Below, in pieces: positions 1-6,793 of a stretch of 7,313 bases of DNA. How positions within the stretch are numbered: the first letter of the stretch is position 1; every line of letters begins with the position of its first letter. A program made the position numbers and the translations under genes. Source of the DNA: an uncultured Prevotellaceae bacterium (lineage in GTDB: Bacteria > Bacteroidota > Bacteroidia > Bacteroidales > Bacteroidaceae); assembly GCA_900313845.1 (NCBI GenBank), contig OMTC01000332.1, positions 1-7,313 on the forward strand, given 5' to 3'. The notes below the pieces were generated by a model. That model did no database searches, was not told where the DNA came from, and saw only the letters and a program-made list of their open reading frames with translations.

Positions 1-1858
1 GGAGGGCGTGTTCGACTGGAGTGGACAGCGCAACCTGCGCCGATTCATCAAAATATGCAAGGCAGAAGGAATGCCCGTCGTACTGCGTGTAGGTCCTTTC
101 TGTCATGGTGAAGTTCGATTGGGCGGCATACCCGATTGGATGTTCACGAAGAAAGGCAAAGACGGTAAGGCTCTGCGTATGCGTTCCGAAGACCCCGTTT
201 TCCTGAGTTTTGTGGAACGGCTCTATCGACAAATCTTCACCCAGATACAGGGACTGCAATGGAAAGATGGTGGACCTATCATGGCTTGTCAGTTCGATAA
301 TGAATACCGAGGCAGAGGCAGCTACCTGATGGCTCTCAAACGCATCGCCTTGGGCATCGGTTACGACCTGCCGTTCTACACCCGCACAGGTTGGCCCGAA
401 CTTGCCACCCCCGTACCTTTCGGAGAGATGCTTCCGCTTTATGGCGACTATGCCGACGGCTTCTGGGAGCGCAGCACGGCAGAAACGGCTGGCAGCTATT
501 GGAAGGCGTTCCACTTCAAAGGGCAGCGCACCACCGATGCCATTGCTTCCGAACAAATCGACTATTCAAACACCAAAGCCAATGCCAACGAACAGCAGTA
601 CCCTTACTTCACCTGCGAACTGGGTGGCGGTATGATGACGAGCTACCATCGTCGCGTGTATCTCTATCCCGAGGATGCCTATTCCATGGCACTCGTGAAA
701 CTGGGTAGCGGCAGCAACCTCTTGGGCTACTACATGTACCACGGAGGCACGAATCCCGTGAGTTGGGCAGAACGTATGGGCAAGACGGAAGAGGAAGGCA
801 AGTATCTTTGCGAGATGCAGCGCACCATCGCAACGAACTACAACGACCTACCTGTGAAGACCTACGATTTCCAAGCACCACTCGGTGAATTCGGTCAGCG
901 CAATCCTCACTTCTTCTCCCTTCGTCCGCTCCATCTCTTCATGCAGGACTTCGGCGACCTCCTCGCACCGATGGAAGCCGTTTTCCCTTGTGCTGATAAG
1001 GAGCAGAAAAAAGGTGACAACAGTTATCTGCGCTGGAGCTATAGAGCCAACAGACAAGGGGATGATTCCTGTCCTGCCTTCGTTTTCCTGAACAACTACG
1101 AGCGCCTTCAGCATCTCACGGCAAAGAAGAACGTGCAGTTCAATGTTTGCGGAGTGAAATTTCCGAAGAAAGCCATCACCATCCCTGCTGGAGCCATGGC
1201 AATTTTCCCTGTCAACATCGACATCGACGGCACACACATCGACTATGCCACGGCACAACTCGTGGCACATCGAGATGGCAAGATTTATATGATGCAGATA
1301 CCTGGCATTCCTACCGAAATTAGTGTCAACGGCAAAGTAATGAAGAACGTGAAGGCGAAGGGCATAGATAGCCCTGTCTTCAAGAATATCTATTTGTTTA
1401 CTCCCAAACAAGCAGGCTTGCTTTTCATAGACTATACCGACTTCGAGGACGTTGCCTTCAGCACCTCCATCACCAAACTGAAAGAAGCGGGTGCACCTCG
1501 TACCATCACCATCGGCGTGAACAAAGCTGCGGAAGAACCTACGGATGCCGACTTCGAACAGGCAGCCGTGTATCAAATCAATGTGCCCGAGGAAGCAAGA
1601 CGAGGGTTCCATAGCCTCCTCAGCATTGACTATCGCGGCGACGTGGCTCGACTCTATGCCGACGGTCAACTCATTCAGGACAACTTCTACAACGGTCGTC
1701 CTATGCTCTACGGTCTTTGGCGCCTCCCTGCAGGCACCAAGCAATTGGAACTACGCATCCTTCCGCTCCAGAAGGACATGCCTATCTATTTTCCTCGCGA
1801 AGCAGACACCACCCCTGGTGAAAAAATCAACTCTATTAAAATCCTACCAAACCTATGA
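1..1858 (+). CDS. GH35 beta-galactosidase family glycoside hydrolase (5' end missing)
   Basis: The reading frame is already open at the left edge (first whole codon at 2), so the true start and any signal peptide lie outside; the GTG at 8 is an internal Val codon. About 618 residues are visible. Numbering from the GTG, residues 1-250 are the later part of a GH35 TIM barrel: GPFCHGE near 29-35, the acid/base Glu in DNEY (E99, bases 302-304), the likely nucleophile Glu in TCELGGG (E204, bases 617-619), and the family signature YMYHGGTN at 242-249. The rest is beta-rich, ending in a jelly-roll-like stretch (DVARLYADG, DNFYNG, near 545-570). Family knowledge says such enzymes retain configuration and remove terminal beta-galactose from plant or host glycans, usually in the periplasm or at the surface. 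The stop overlaps the next start by four bases, indicating one operon with the GH2 gene. The family call is firm; the exact substrate is not readable. Confidence 0.93.
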   Translation, partial: EGVFDWSGQRNLRRFIKICKAEGMPVVLRVGPFCHGEVRLGGIPDWMFTKKGKDGKALRMRSEDPVFLSFVERLYRQIFTQIQGLQWKDGGPIMACQFDNEYRGRGSYLMALKRIALGIGYDLPFYTRTGWPELATPVPFGEMLPLYGDYADGFWERSTAETAGSYWKAFHFKGQRTTDAIASEQIDYSNTKANANEQQYPYFTCELGGGMMTSYHRRVYLYPEDAYSMALVKLGSGSNLLGYYMYHGGTNPVSWAERMGKTEEEGKYLCEMQRTIATNYNDLPVKTYDFQAPLGEFGQRNPHFFSLRPLHLFMQDFGDLLAPMEAVFPCADKEQKKGDNSYLRWSYRANRQGDDSCPAFVFLNNYERLQHLTAKKNVQFNVCGVKFPKKAITIPAGAMAIFPVNIDIDGTHIDYATAQLVAHRDGKIYMMQIPGIPTEISVNGKVMKNVKAKGIDSPVFKNIYLFTPKQAGLLFIDYTDFEDVAFSTSITKLKEAGAPRTITIGVNKAAEEPTDADFEQAAVYQINVPEEARRGFHSLLSIDYRGDVARLYADGQLIQDNFYNGRPMLYGLWRLPAGTKQLELRILPLQKDMPIYFPREADTTPGEKINSIKILPNL

Positions 1859-4785
1859 AACGAAATCTAATTCTCGCCACGCTCTTGCTGGCACCCCTCT
1901 TTTCACTTTTCTCGCTTCACTCTTCACGCTCCACGCTTCACTCTTCACTCTTCACGCTCCACGCTCAACAGGTGATTGACCTCGCAGGCGTGTGGAGCTT
2001 TGCCATGAACGACCAACCCGTTTACGACGACTACGTGATGTTGCCTGGTTCCATGCTGACCAACGACAAAGGCAACGACGTGAATGTCAACACCCCGTGG
2101 ACAGGCTCGCTCTACGACTCCAGCTACTACTTCAACCCCTACATGGAGAAGTATCGCAAGGAAGGCGAAATGAAGTTCCCGTTCTTCCTCACCCCAGAAA
2201 AGCACTACTACAAACGCCAATTCTACGTACCACAAAACTGGGAAGGACAACGCATCCGATTGTTTTTGGAACGTCCCCACATCGAAACCACTGTCTTCAT
2301 CAATGGGCAGGAAGTAGGGCATCAAATGTCACTTTCCACCCCTCATGTCTATGATGTCACCAAATACGTGAAAGTGGGAAGTAGCAACATCGTCGCTATT
2401 AAGGTCTATAACGGCATCGAGAACGTATGCGTGGGACAAGACTCCCACAGCGTCACCGACCAAACGCAGGGCAACTGGAACGGCATCGCAGGACGCATCG
2501 AACTGCAAGCCAATCCTAAGAAACTGAACATCAAGCACGTGAAGGTGGTGCCCGATGTGGAAAAGAAGATGGCATACATCACCGTCAAACTCGAGAACCA
2601 CGTGGATGGCGTACGATTCATGCCTAAAACCTTCTACTACGTCCATGCCGAAGCTGTCGCCATCAATTCCAAAACGAATACAAACCCCATTAGCACCACT
2701 CACGTCGAAGCCCTCTCAAACACCATCCATCTCACGCTCAACTTTGGGAAACGTATGCAAACATGGGATGAGTTCTCCCCTGTGGTCTATGCCCTCACTG
2801 TCTATGCAGGCGACGACGTTTACGAAACGCAATTCGGCATGAGAGACATCTCCATCGATGGCAGACAGTTCTACATGAATGGGCATCCCATCTGGTTTCG
2901 AGGCACCGTGGAAAACTGTTGCTTCCCCGAGACAGGCTATCCTCCAACGGACGAGGAATCGTGGATGAAGATTTTCAAGAAATGTCGCGAATACGGCATC
3001 AACCACATGCGTTTCCACAGCTACTGCCCTCCTGAGGCTGCTTTCGCCGCTGCCGACATCGTGGGCATGTATCTCCAGCCCGAAGGTCCTTCATGGCCTA
3101 ACCACGGTGTGCGCTTGAACCGAGGCATGAACATCGACAAGTACCTGCTTGAGGAAAGCAAACGCATCATCGACGCATACGGCAACCACCCATCCTTCGT
3201 GATGATGGCAGCAGGCAACGAACCTGCAGGCGACTGGGTGACCTATTGCAACAACTGGGTGAAGGAAATGAAGAAGTACGACCCTTCCCGTGTCTATTGC
3301 GGCGCCTCTGTCGGTGGCGGATGGGCATGGGACGACGGTTCGGAATACCACGTGAAAGGTGGAGCACGCGGACTCGATTGGGACCGTCAGGCACCTCAAT
3401 CCACCGACAACTATTTCGACCAGATTCTCCACCCTCGCAACTTCAAGCCTGCTTCTGACGCCACAGAATCAGTGAACACCCACCCTATCATTGCCCACGA
3501 GCAAGGACAATGGTGCGCATTCCCCGACTTCAAGGAAATCCATCAATACGACGGAGTCTATAAGGCACGCAACTTCGAGATTTTCCGTGACCTGCTCGCC
3601 GACAATGGCATGGCATCCCAAGCTGACAATTTCCTCATGGCAAGTGGAAAGCTCCAGACACTCTGCTACAAGTACGAGATAGAGCGCAACCTCCGCACCA
3701 AGGAGTATGCAGGATTCCAACTCCTGAGCCTCAACGACTATAGCGGACAAGGCACGGCGCTCGTCGGTCCGCTCAATGTGTTCTGGAAGGAGAAAGGCTA
3801 TGTGAATGGCAACCAATGGCGTGAATTCTGCTACCCTCTTGTCATTCTCGCCAGCTTCCCTAAGTTCGTCTTCACCAACGACGAAACGCCGAAGATTCCA
3901 ATCAGCATCTACAATGCCTATTCCAGCGCGGTCTCTCCAGAAAAGATTCAATACATCATCTTCTCTACCGATAGCCTCATTCTGGCAGAAGGCACACTCG
4001 AGTCCAAAACCATTCCTATCGGCAAGGACTTCCTCTTAGGTAGCATTCAATGCAACTTCTCGCAAATCGACAAGCCATCCAAATTCACTCTCCTCGTCAA
4101 TATCGACAAAACCATCTTCAACCATTGGGACTTCTGGGTTTATCCGAAGGAGATGCCAGAACTCAAAATCAAAGACAAGGATATCTACATTACCGAAACC
4201 CTCGACGAGAAAGCAATGAAGACGCTCCGAAAGGGAGGAAACGTACTGCTGACGGCAGCAGGGAAAGTGAAGTTCGGACAGGATGTGAAACAAACCTACC
4301 TACCTGTGTTCTGGAACACCTCATGGTTCAAGATGCGTCCACCTCACACCACTGGTGCTTATATCGATGCACAGCATCCACTCTTCAAGGAATTCCCAAC
4401 CGACAACTGGTCGAACCTCAACTGGTGGGAACTGCTCAACAAGGCACAAGTGATGAACCTCTCCGAGCTGCCTGCATCCTATCAGCCACCGATCCAACCC
4501 ATCGACACCTGGCACGTGAGTCGCAAACTCGGCATGCTCATCGAGGCGAAAGTACTGAAAGGAAAACTCCTCATGACGACGATGGACATCACCAACCGCC
4601 TCGACCAGCGCGTCGTAGCTCGACAGATGCGTCATGCCATCCTCTCCTACATGAATTCCGATGCGTTCTCACCTACCCTCACCCTCACTCCTGAGCTCAT
4701 CACCGATTTCTTCGAGAAGGAAGCACCAGCCGTGAACATGTTCACCAAGGACTCTCCCGATGAACTCAAACCAAAACTCAAATAA
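1855..4785 (+). CDS. Secreted GH2 family glycoside hydrolase with C-terminal amidotransferase-like module
   Basis: 976 aa. The ATG overlaps the GH35 stop (ATGA), and no clear Shine-Dalgarno precedes it, which fits translational coupling. Residues 1-37 form a signal peptide: KRN, a hydrophobic LILATLLLAPLF, then an odd Leu/Phe/Ser/His stretch encoded by a heptamer array, with likely cleavage after LHA before QQV. Residues about 41-220 are the GH2 sugar-binding beta-sandwich (YYKRQFYVP, VFINGQEVG, YDVTKYV), about 221-330 an Ig-like domain, and about 331-640 the TIM barrel. The acid/base is probably E456 in GNEP (bases 3220-3222) and the nucleophile E549 in AHEQGQW (bases 3499-3501). Residues 670-765 look Ig-like. 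Residues about 770-935 (GGNVLLTAAG, FWNTSWFKMRPPHT, WWEL, IDTWHVSRKLG) resemble the amidotransferase-like C-terminal module seen in some Bacteroidetes GH2 proteins. Substrate is unknown: GH2 covers galactosidases, mannosidases, glucuronidases and others. It probably acts with the GH35 enzyme on the same glycan. Confidence 0.92.
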   Translation: MKRNLILATLLLAPLFSLFSLHSSRSTLHSSLFTLHAQQVIDLAGVWSFAMNDQPVYDDYVMLPGSMLTNDKGNDVNVNTPWTGSLYDSSYYFNPYMEKYRKEGEMKFPFFLTPEKHYYKRQFYVPQNWEGQRIRLFLERPHIETTVFINGQEVGHQMSLSTPHVYDVTKYVKVGSSNIVAIKVYNGIENVCVGQDSHSVTDQTQGNWNGIAGRIELQANPKKLNIKHVKVVPDVEKKMAYITVKLENHVDGVRFMPKTFYYVHAEAVAINSKTNTNPISTTHVEALSNTIHLTLNFGKRMQTWDEFSPVVYALTVYAGDDVYETQFGMRDISIDGRQFYMNGHPIWFRGTVENCCFPETGYPPTDEESWMKIFKKCREYGINHMRFHSYCPPEAAFAAADIVGMYLQPEGPSWPNHGVRLNRGMNIDKYLLEESKRIIDAYGNHPSFVMMAAGNEPAGDWVTYCNNWVKEMKKYDPSRVYCGASVGGGWAWDDGSEYHVKGGARGLDWDRQAPQSTDNYFDQILHPRNFKPASDATESVNTHPIIAHEQGQWCAFPDFKEIHQYDGVYKARNFEIFRDLLADNGMASQADNFLMASGKLQTLCYKYEIERNLRTKEYAGFQLLSLNDYSGQGTALVGPLNVFWKEKGYVNGNQWREFCYPLVILASFPKFVFTNDETPKIPISIYNAYSSAVSPEKIQYIIFSTDSLILAEGTLESKTIPIGKDFLLGSIQCNFSQIDKPSKFTLLVNIDKTIFNHWDFWVYPKEMPELKIKDKDIYITETLDEKAMKTLRKGGNVLLTAAGKVKFGQDVKQTYLPVFWNTSWFKMRPPHTTGAYIDAQHPLFKEFPTDNWSNLNWWELLNKAQVMNLSELPASYQPPIQPIDTWHVSRKLGMLIEAKVLKGKLLMTTMDITNRLDQRVVARQMRHAILSYMNSDAFSPTLTLTPELITDFFEKEAPAVNMFTKDSPDELKPKLK
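1902..1964 (+). repeat. Nine-unit heptanucleotide tandem array inside the signal-peptide codons
   Basis: Nine consecutive 7-bp units keep perfect phase for 63 bp: TTCACTT, TTCTCGC, TTCACTC, TTCACGC, TCCACGC, TTCACTC, TTCACTC, TTCACGC, TCCACGC. A block of three units (1916-1936) recurs exactly at 1944-1964. In the reading frame this encodes residues 16-37 of the GH2 precursor and gives a 7-residue protein period (LFSLHSS, RSTLHSS, LFTLHAQ). The array is stop-free in all three forward frames. Its length is a multiple of three, so the frame is kept at nine units but would be lost with eight or ten. Confidence 0.9.
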
Positions 4786-4813
4786 GCAGGAAAAAGCCAT
4801 CATAACTCATATC

Positions 4814-4848
4814 AAGAGCCGAACAGACACCGCTGCTGTTCGGCTCTT
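4814..4848 (+). terminator. Terminator-like hairpin after the GH35-GH2 operon
   Basis: AAGAGCCGAACAG (4814-4826) and CTGTTCGGCTCTT (4836-4848) are perfect reverse complements, 13 bp, around a 9-nt loop. It begins 28 bp after the GH2 stop codon, where an operon terminator is expected. The following bases (GTGCATTTATG) have only a weak T-run, so it may instead act as an RNA 3'-end stabiliser. There is no clear T-run on the opposite strand either. Confidence 0.7.
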
Positions 4849-4876
4849 GTGCATTTATGAATGTTGAAGTTTCCAT

Positions 4877-4942
4877 TTGCTGTCGTTCTCCTGCGATTTT
4901 GCTAACGTTCCCCTTCGTTTTTGCTGACGTTTTCCTGCGAAT
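4877..4942. repeat. Three abutting imperfect 22-bp direct repeats
   Basis: Units lie at 4877-4898, 4899-4920 and 4921-4942 with no spacer. All begin TTGCT, then share CGTT at unit positions 8-11, CCT at 14-16 and CG at 18-19. By hand count units 1 and 3 match at 19/22, units 1 and 2 at 17/22, and units 2 and 3 at 16/22. The function is unknown; possible readings are regulator binding sites or decayed repetitive DNA. Confidence 0.75.
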
Positions 4943-4959
4943 ATACTGAATCGCAACGC

Positions 4960-4991
4960 CGAAGGCTCGCCAAGTCGATGCCGAGCCTTCG
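4960..4991. repeat. Inverted repeat, 10-bp perfect stem
   Basis: CGAAGGCTCG (4960-4969) pairs with CGAGCCTTCG (4982-4991) around a 12-nt loop. No T-run follows on either strand (GACAACTAG after it; CAACGC before it), so it is not an obvious intrinsic terminator. It sits directly beside the palindrome CAACTAGTTG at 4993-5002. It could be an RNA structure, a protein site or a small repetitive palindromic element. Confidence 0.6.
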
Positions 4992-5092
4992 ACAACTAGT
5001 TGAATCCAAAGGAACGCTTCAGTTAGTCCTCACATACGCTTCTGCAAATCCACACATTCACTTCAGATAATCCACCTCTATCATAGTGAGGT

Positions 5093-5109
5093 TTTGAATT
5101 TAATTCAAA
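5093..5109. promoter_or_regulatory. Palindrome TTTGAATT-T-AATTCAAA, possible operator
   Basis: Two perfect 8-bp arms flank a single central T. The site ends 29 bp before the promoter-like element at 5139, a plausible location for a dimeric regulator controlling the polymerase operon. It is AT-rich, so chance cannot be excluded, and the cognate protein is unknown. Confidence 0.35.
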
Positions 5110-5138
5110 GAAAAACACGAAATGTCGGAAGAAATCCA

Positions 5139-5146
5139 TATCTTTG
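5139..5146 (+). promoter_or_regulatory. Bacteroidetes-type -7 promoter element upstream of the polymerase gene
   Basis: TATCTTTG matches the Bacteroidetes sigma factor consensus TAnnTTTG. Transcription would start around 5152-5155, giving a leader of roughly 115-130 nt that contains the whole heptamer array. I cannot find a good TTTG at the expected -33 distance (about 5115-5121 lacks it), so this may be a weak or activator-dependent promoter. Confidence 0.45.
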
Positions 5147-5170
5147 CAATGGTTCTGAGAAAAACTTTCA

Positions 5171-5257
5171 AAGACGAAAAACGATGAACGAAGGACGATA
5201 GACGAAAGACGAATAACGATGAACGAAGGACGAAAGTTGGAACCTGAAACCTGAAAC
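5171..5257 (+). repeat. Heptanucleotide tandem array in the polymerase leader
   Basis: Nine 7-bp units ending in ACGA run without phase break from 5171 to 5233: AAGACGA, AAAACGA, TGAACGA, AGGACGA, TAGACGA, AAGACGA, ATAACGA, TGAACGA, AGGACGA. The same phase continues through TTGGAAC (5237-5243) and two CTGAAAC units (5244-5257). The two-unit block TGAACGA, AGGACGA occurs at 5185 and again at 5220, 35 bp apart, suggesting a duplication of five units. The array ends 12 bp before the annotated start codon. Confidence 0.88.
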
Positions 5258-5269
5258 GGCGCTTGCGCC

Positions 5270-6781
5270 TTGAAACTCAAAGTGACTGACCGAACTTACA
5301 TAGCCATAGACCTGAAGTCGTTTTATGCTTCAGTGGAATGTGTGGAGAGAGGACTCGACCCTCTGACCACTCATCTCGTCGTGGCTGATGTGAGCCGAAC
5401 GGAGAAGACGATTTGTTTGGCGGTGTCGCCATCGCTGAAACAATACGGAATTGGAGGCAGAGCACGATTGTTCGAAGTGGTGCAGAAAGTGAGAGAGGTG
5501 AACAACGAGCGGAAGCGGAAAGTGGGCTGGCGTATGACGGGGAAATCGACCAACGAACTCGAACTGCAAGCGCATCCAGACTGGGAACTGGACTACATTG
5601 CCGCTCCTCCACGCATGGCGCACTACATCAAGGTGAGCACTCAGGTCTATCAGACTTACCTCAAATACATCGCTGCCGAGGACATCCACGTGTATAGCAT
5701 CGACGAGGTATTTATGGATGCGACTGCCTACCTGAAAACCTACAAGATGACTGCCCACGAATTGGCAATGACGATGATTCAGGACGTGCTGAAAACCACG
5801 GGTATCACTGCCACGGCGGGCATCGGCACGAACCTCTATCTGAGTAAGGTGGCAATGGACATCGTGGCGAAACATATCCCAGCCGACAAGGACGGTGTGC
5901 GCATTGCCGAACTCGACGAAATGAGCTATCGGGAAAAGCTGTGGGACTACCGACCTCTGACCAAGTTCTGGCGCGTGGGACGAGGCATAGCCGAACGACT
6001 GATGCCTTACGGAATCGACACGATGGGGAAGATAGCACGACTATCGGAACAAAACGAGGACCTGCTCTACAAGCTGTTTGGCGTGAATGCCGAATTGCTC
6101 ATCGACCACGCTTGGGGTTGGGAACCCTGCACCATCGACTTGGTGAAACAATACAAACCCGAAACGAATTCCTTCAGCAGCGGACAAGTGCTAACCTGTC
6201 CTTACGACTTCAAGAAAGCACGTGTGGTGGTGCAGGAAATGGCGGACCAAATGGCGCTCGACCTCGTGGCAAAACGGCTCGTCACGCGTCAGTTGGTGCT
6301 TACCGTGGGCTACGACGTGGAAAGTTTGAACAGCACGAAACACGATGAATACGTAGGTGAAGTGACCACTGACTGGTATGGCAGGCAAGTGCCGAAACAT
6401 GCGCATGGTACGGCAAACCTCGACAGGCAGACATCATCCTCCCGACTCATCACGGAGGCGGTGACCGAACTCTACGACCGAATCGTGAACCCGAAGCTGT
6501 TGATTCGTCGCCTCAACCTCACGACCAATTTCGTGGTGGATGAAACGGAAGCGAAGAAACCTGCGATGCCTCAGCAATTGGACCTCTTCACCGACTACGA
6601 AGCACTGAAGAAAAAGGAAGAGGAGGAGCAGGCTGCACTCGACAAGGAACGCCGACTGCAAGAGGCACAACTGGCTATCAAGCAACGATTTGGCAAGAAC
6701 GCCATCCTGAAAGGGCTGAACTTCGAGGAAGGTGCCACTGCCAAAGAAAGGAATGCACAGATAGGAGGACATAAAGCATAG
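5270..6781 (+). CDS. Y-family translesion DNA polymerase (UmuC/DinB-like)
   Basis: 503 aa from TTG at 5270; GTG at 5282 (499 aa, MTDRTYIAIDLK) is at least as likely, because TTG lies in repeat-like DNA and no ATG precedes it in frame before the TGA at 5252. The palm has D14 in IDLKSFYASVE, where Y19 is the expected steric gate, and D145-E146 in YSIDEVFMD, completing the metal-binding triad. ATAGIGTNLYLSK (181-193) and the helix-hairpin-helix-like region (about 230-265) are as in the family, followed by a little-finger region to about 420. QLDLF (436-440) matches the beta-clamp binding motif. A charged, probably helical segment (445-475) and RFGKNAILKG...ERNAQIGGHKA form the tail. It should copy past DNA lesions in the cytoplasm during damage stress. 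No umuD-like gene is adjacent. A YolD-like gene follows, probably in the same operon. Confidence 0.93.
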   Translation: MKLKVTDRTYIAIDLKSFYASVECVERGLDPLTTHLVVADVSRTEKTICLAVSPSLKQYGIGGRARLFEVVQKVREVNNERKRKVGWRMTGKSTNELELQAHPDWELDYIAAPPRMAHYIKVSTQVYQTYLKYIAAEDIHVYSIDEVFMDATAYLKTYKMTAHELAMTMIQDVLKTTGITATAGIGTNLYLSKVAMDIVAKHIPADKDGVRIAELDEMSYREKLWDYRPLTKFWRVGRGIAERLMPYGIDTMGKIARLSEQNEDLLYKLFGVNAELLIDHAWGWEPCTIDLVKQYKPETNSFSSGQVLTCPYDFKKARVVVQEMADQMALDLVAKRLVTRQLVLTVGYDVESLNSTKHDEYVGEVTTDWYGRQVPKHAHGTANLDRQTSSSRLITEAVTELYDRIVNPKLLIRRLNLTTNFVVDETEAKKPAMPQQLDLFTDYEALKKKEEEEQAALDKERRLQEAQLAIKQRFGKNAILKGLNFEEGATAKERNAQIGGHKA

Positions 6782-6793
6782 GAAGGAAAAAAC

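Larger units (their letters stand above)
4786..5269. other. Structured intergenic region, no gene seen
   Basis: About 484 bp separates the GH2 stop from the polymerase gene. I see no convincing protein or tRNA gene. In order it holds a 13-bp perfect hairpin (4814-4848), three abutting 22-bp imperfect repeats (4877-4942), a 10-bp-stem inverted repeat (4960-4991), the palindrome CAACTAGTTG (4993-5002), a 17-bp palindrome (5093-5109), a Bacteroidetes-like promoter element (5139-5146) and a heptamer array (5171-5257) followed by GGCGCTTGCGCC (5258-5269). The stretch 5003-5092 shows nothing I can interpret. Confidence 0.75.

Noticed and set aside
848..1744. 298-codon open frame on the minus strand
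   Set aside because: It lies antisense within the GH35 gene, has no recognisable domain, and its composition (His/Val/Cys-rich) follows from the codon bias of the sense gene.
4877..4942. CRISPR-like array
   Set aside because: The three 22-bp units abut without spacers and diverge from each other, and no cas gene is visible.
5028..5091. CCTCAC and GTGAGG inverted pair
   Set aside because: Only 6 bp and more than 50 bp apart, expected by chance in this much sequence.
5258..5269. GGCGCTTGCGCC as a terminator or attenuator hairpin
   Set aside because: With a realistic loop the stem is only 4 bp (GGCG/CGCC), and no T-run follows; too weak to call.
5023..5280. 85-codon minus-strand open frame in the intergenic region
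   Set aside because: Its middle (SFIVIRLSSIVLRSSFF) is simply the heptamer array translated on the other strand; no family resemblance or start signal.
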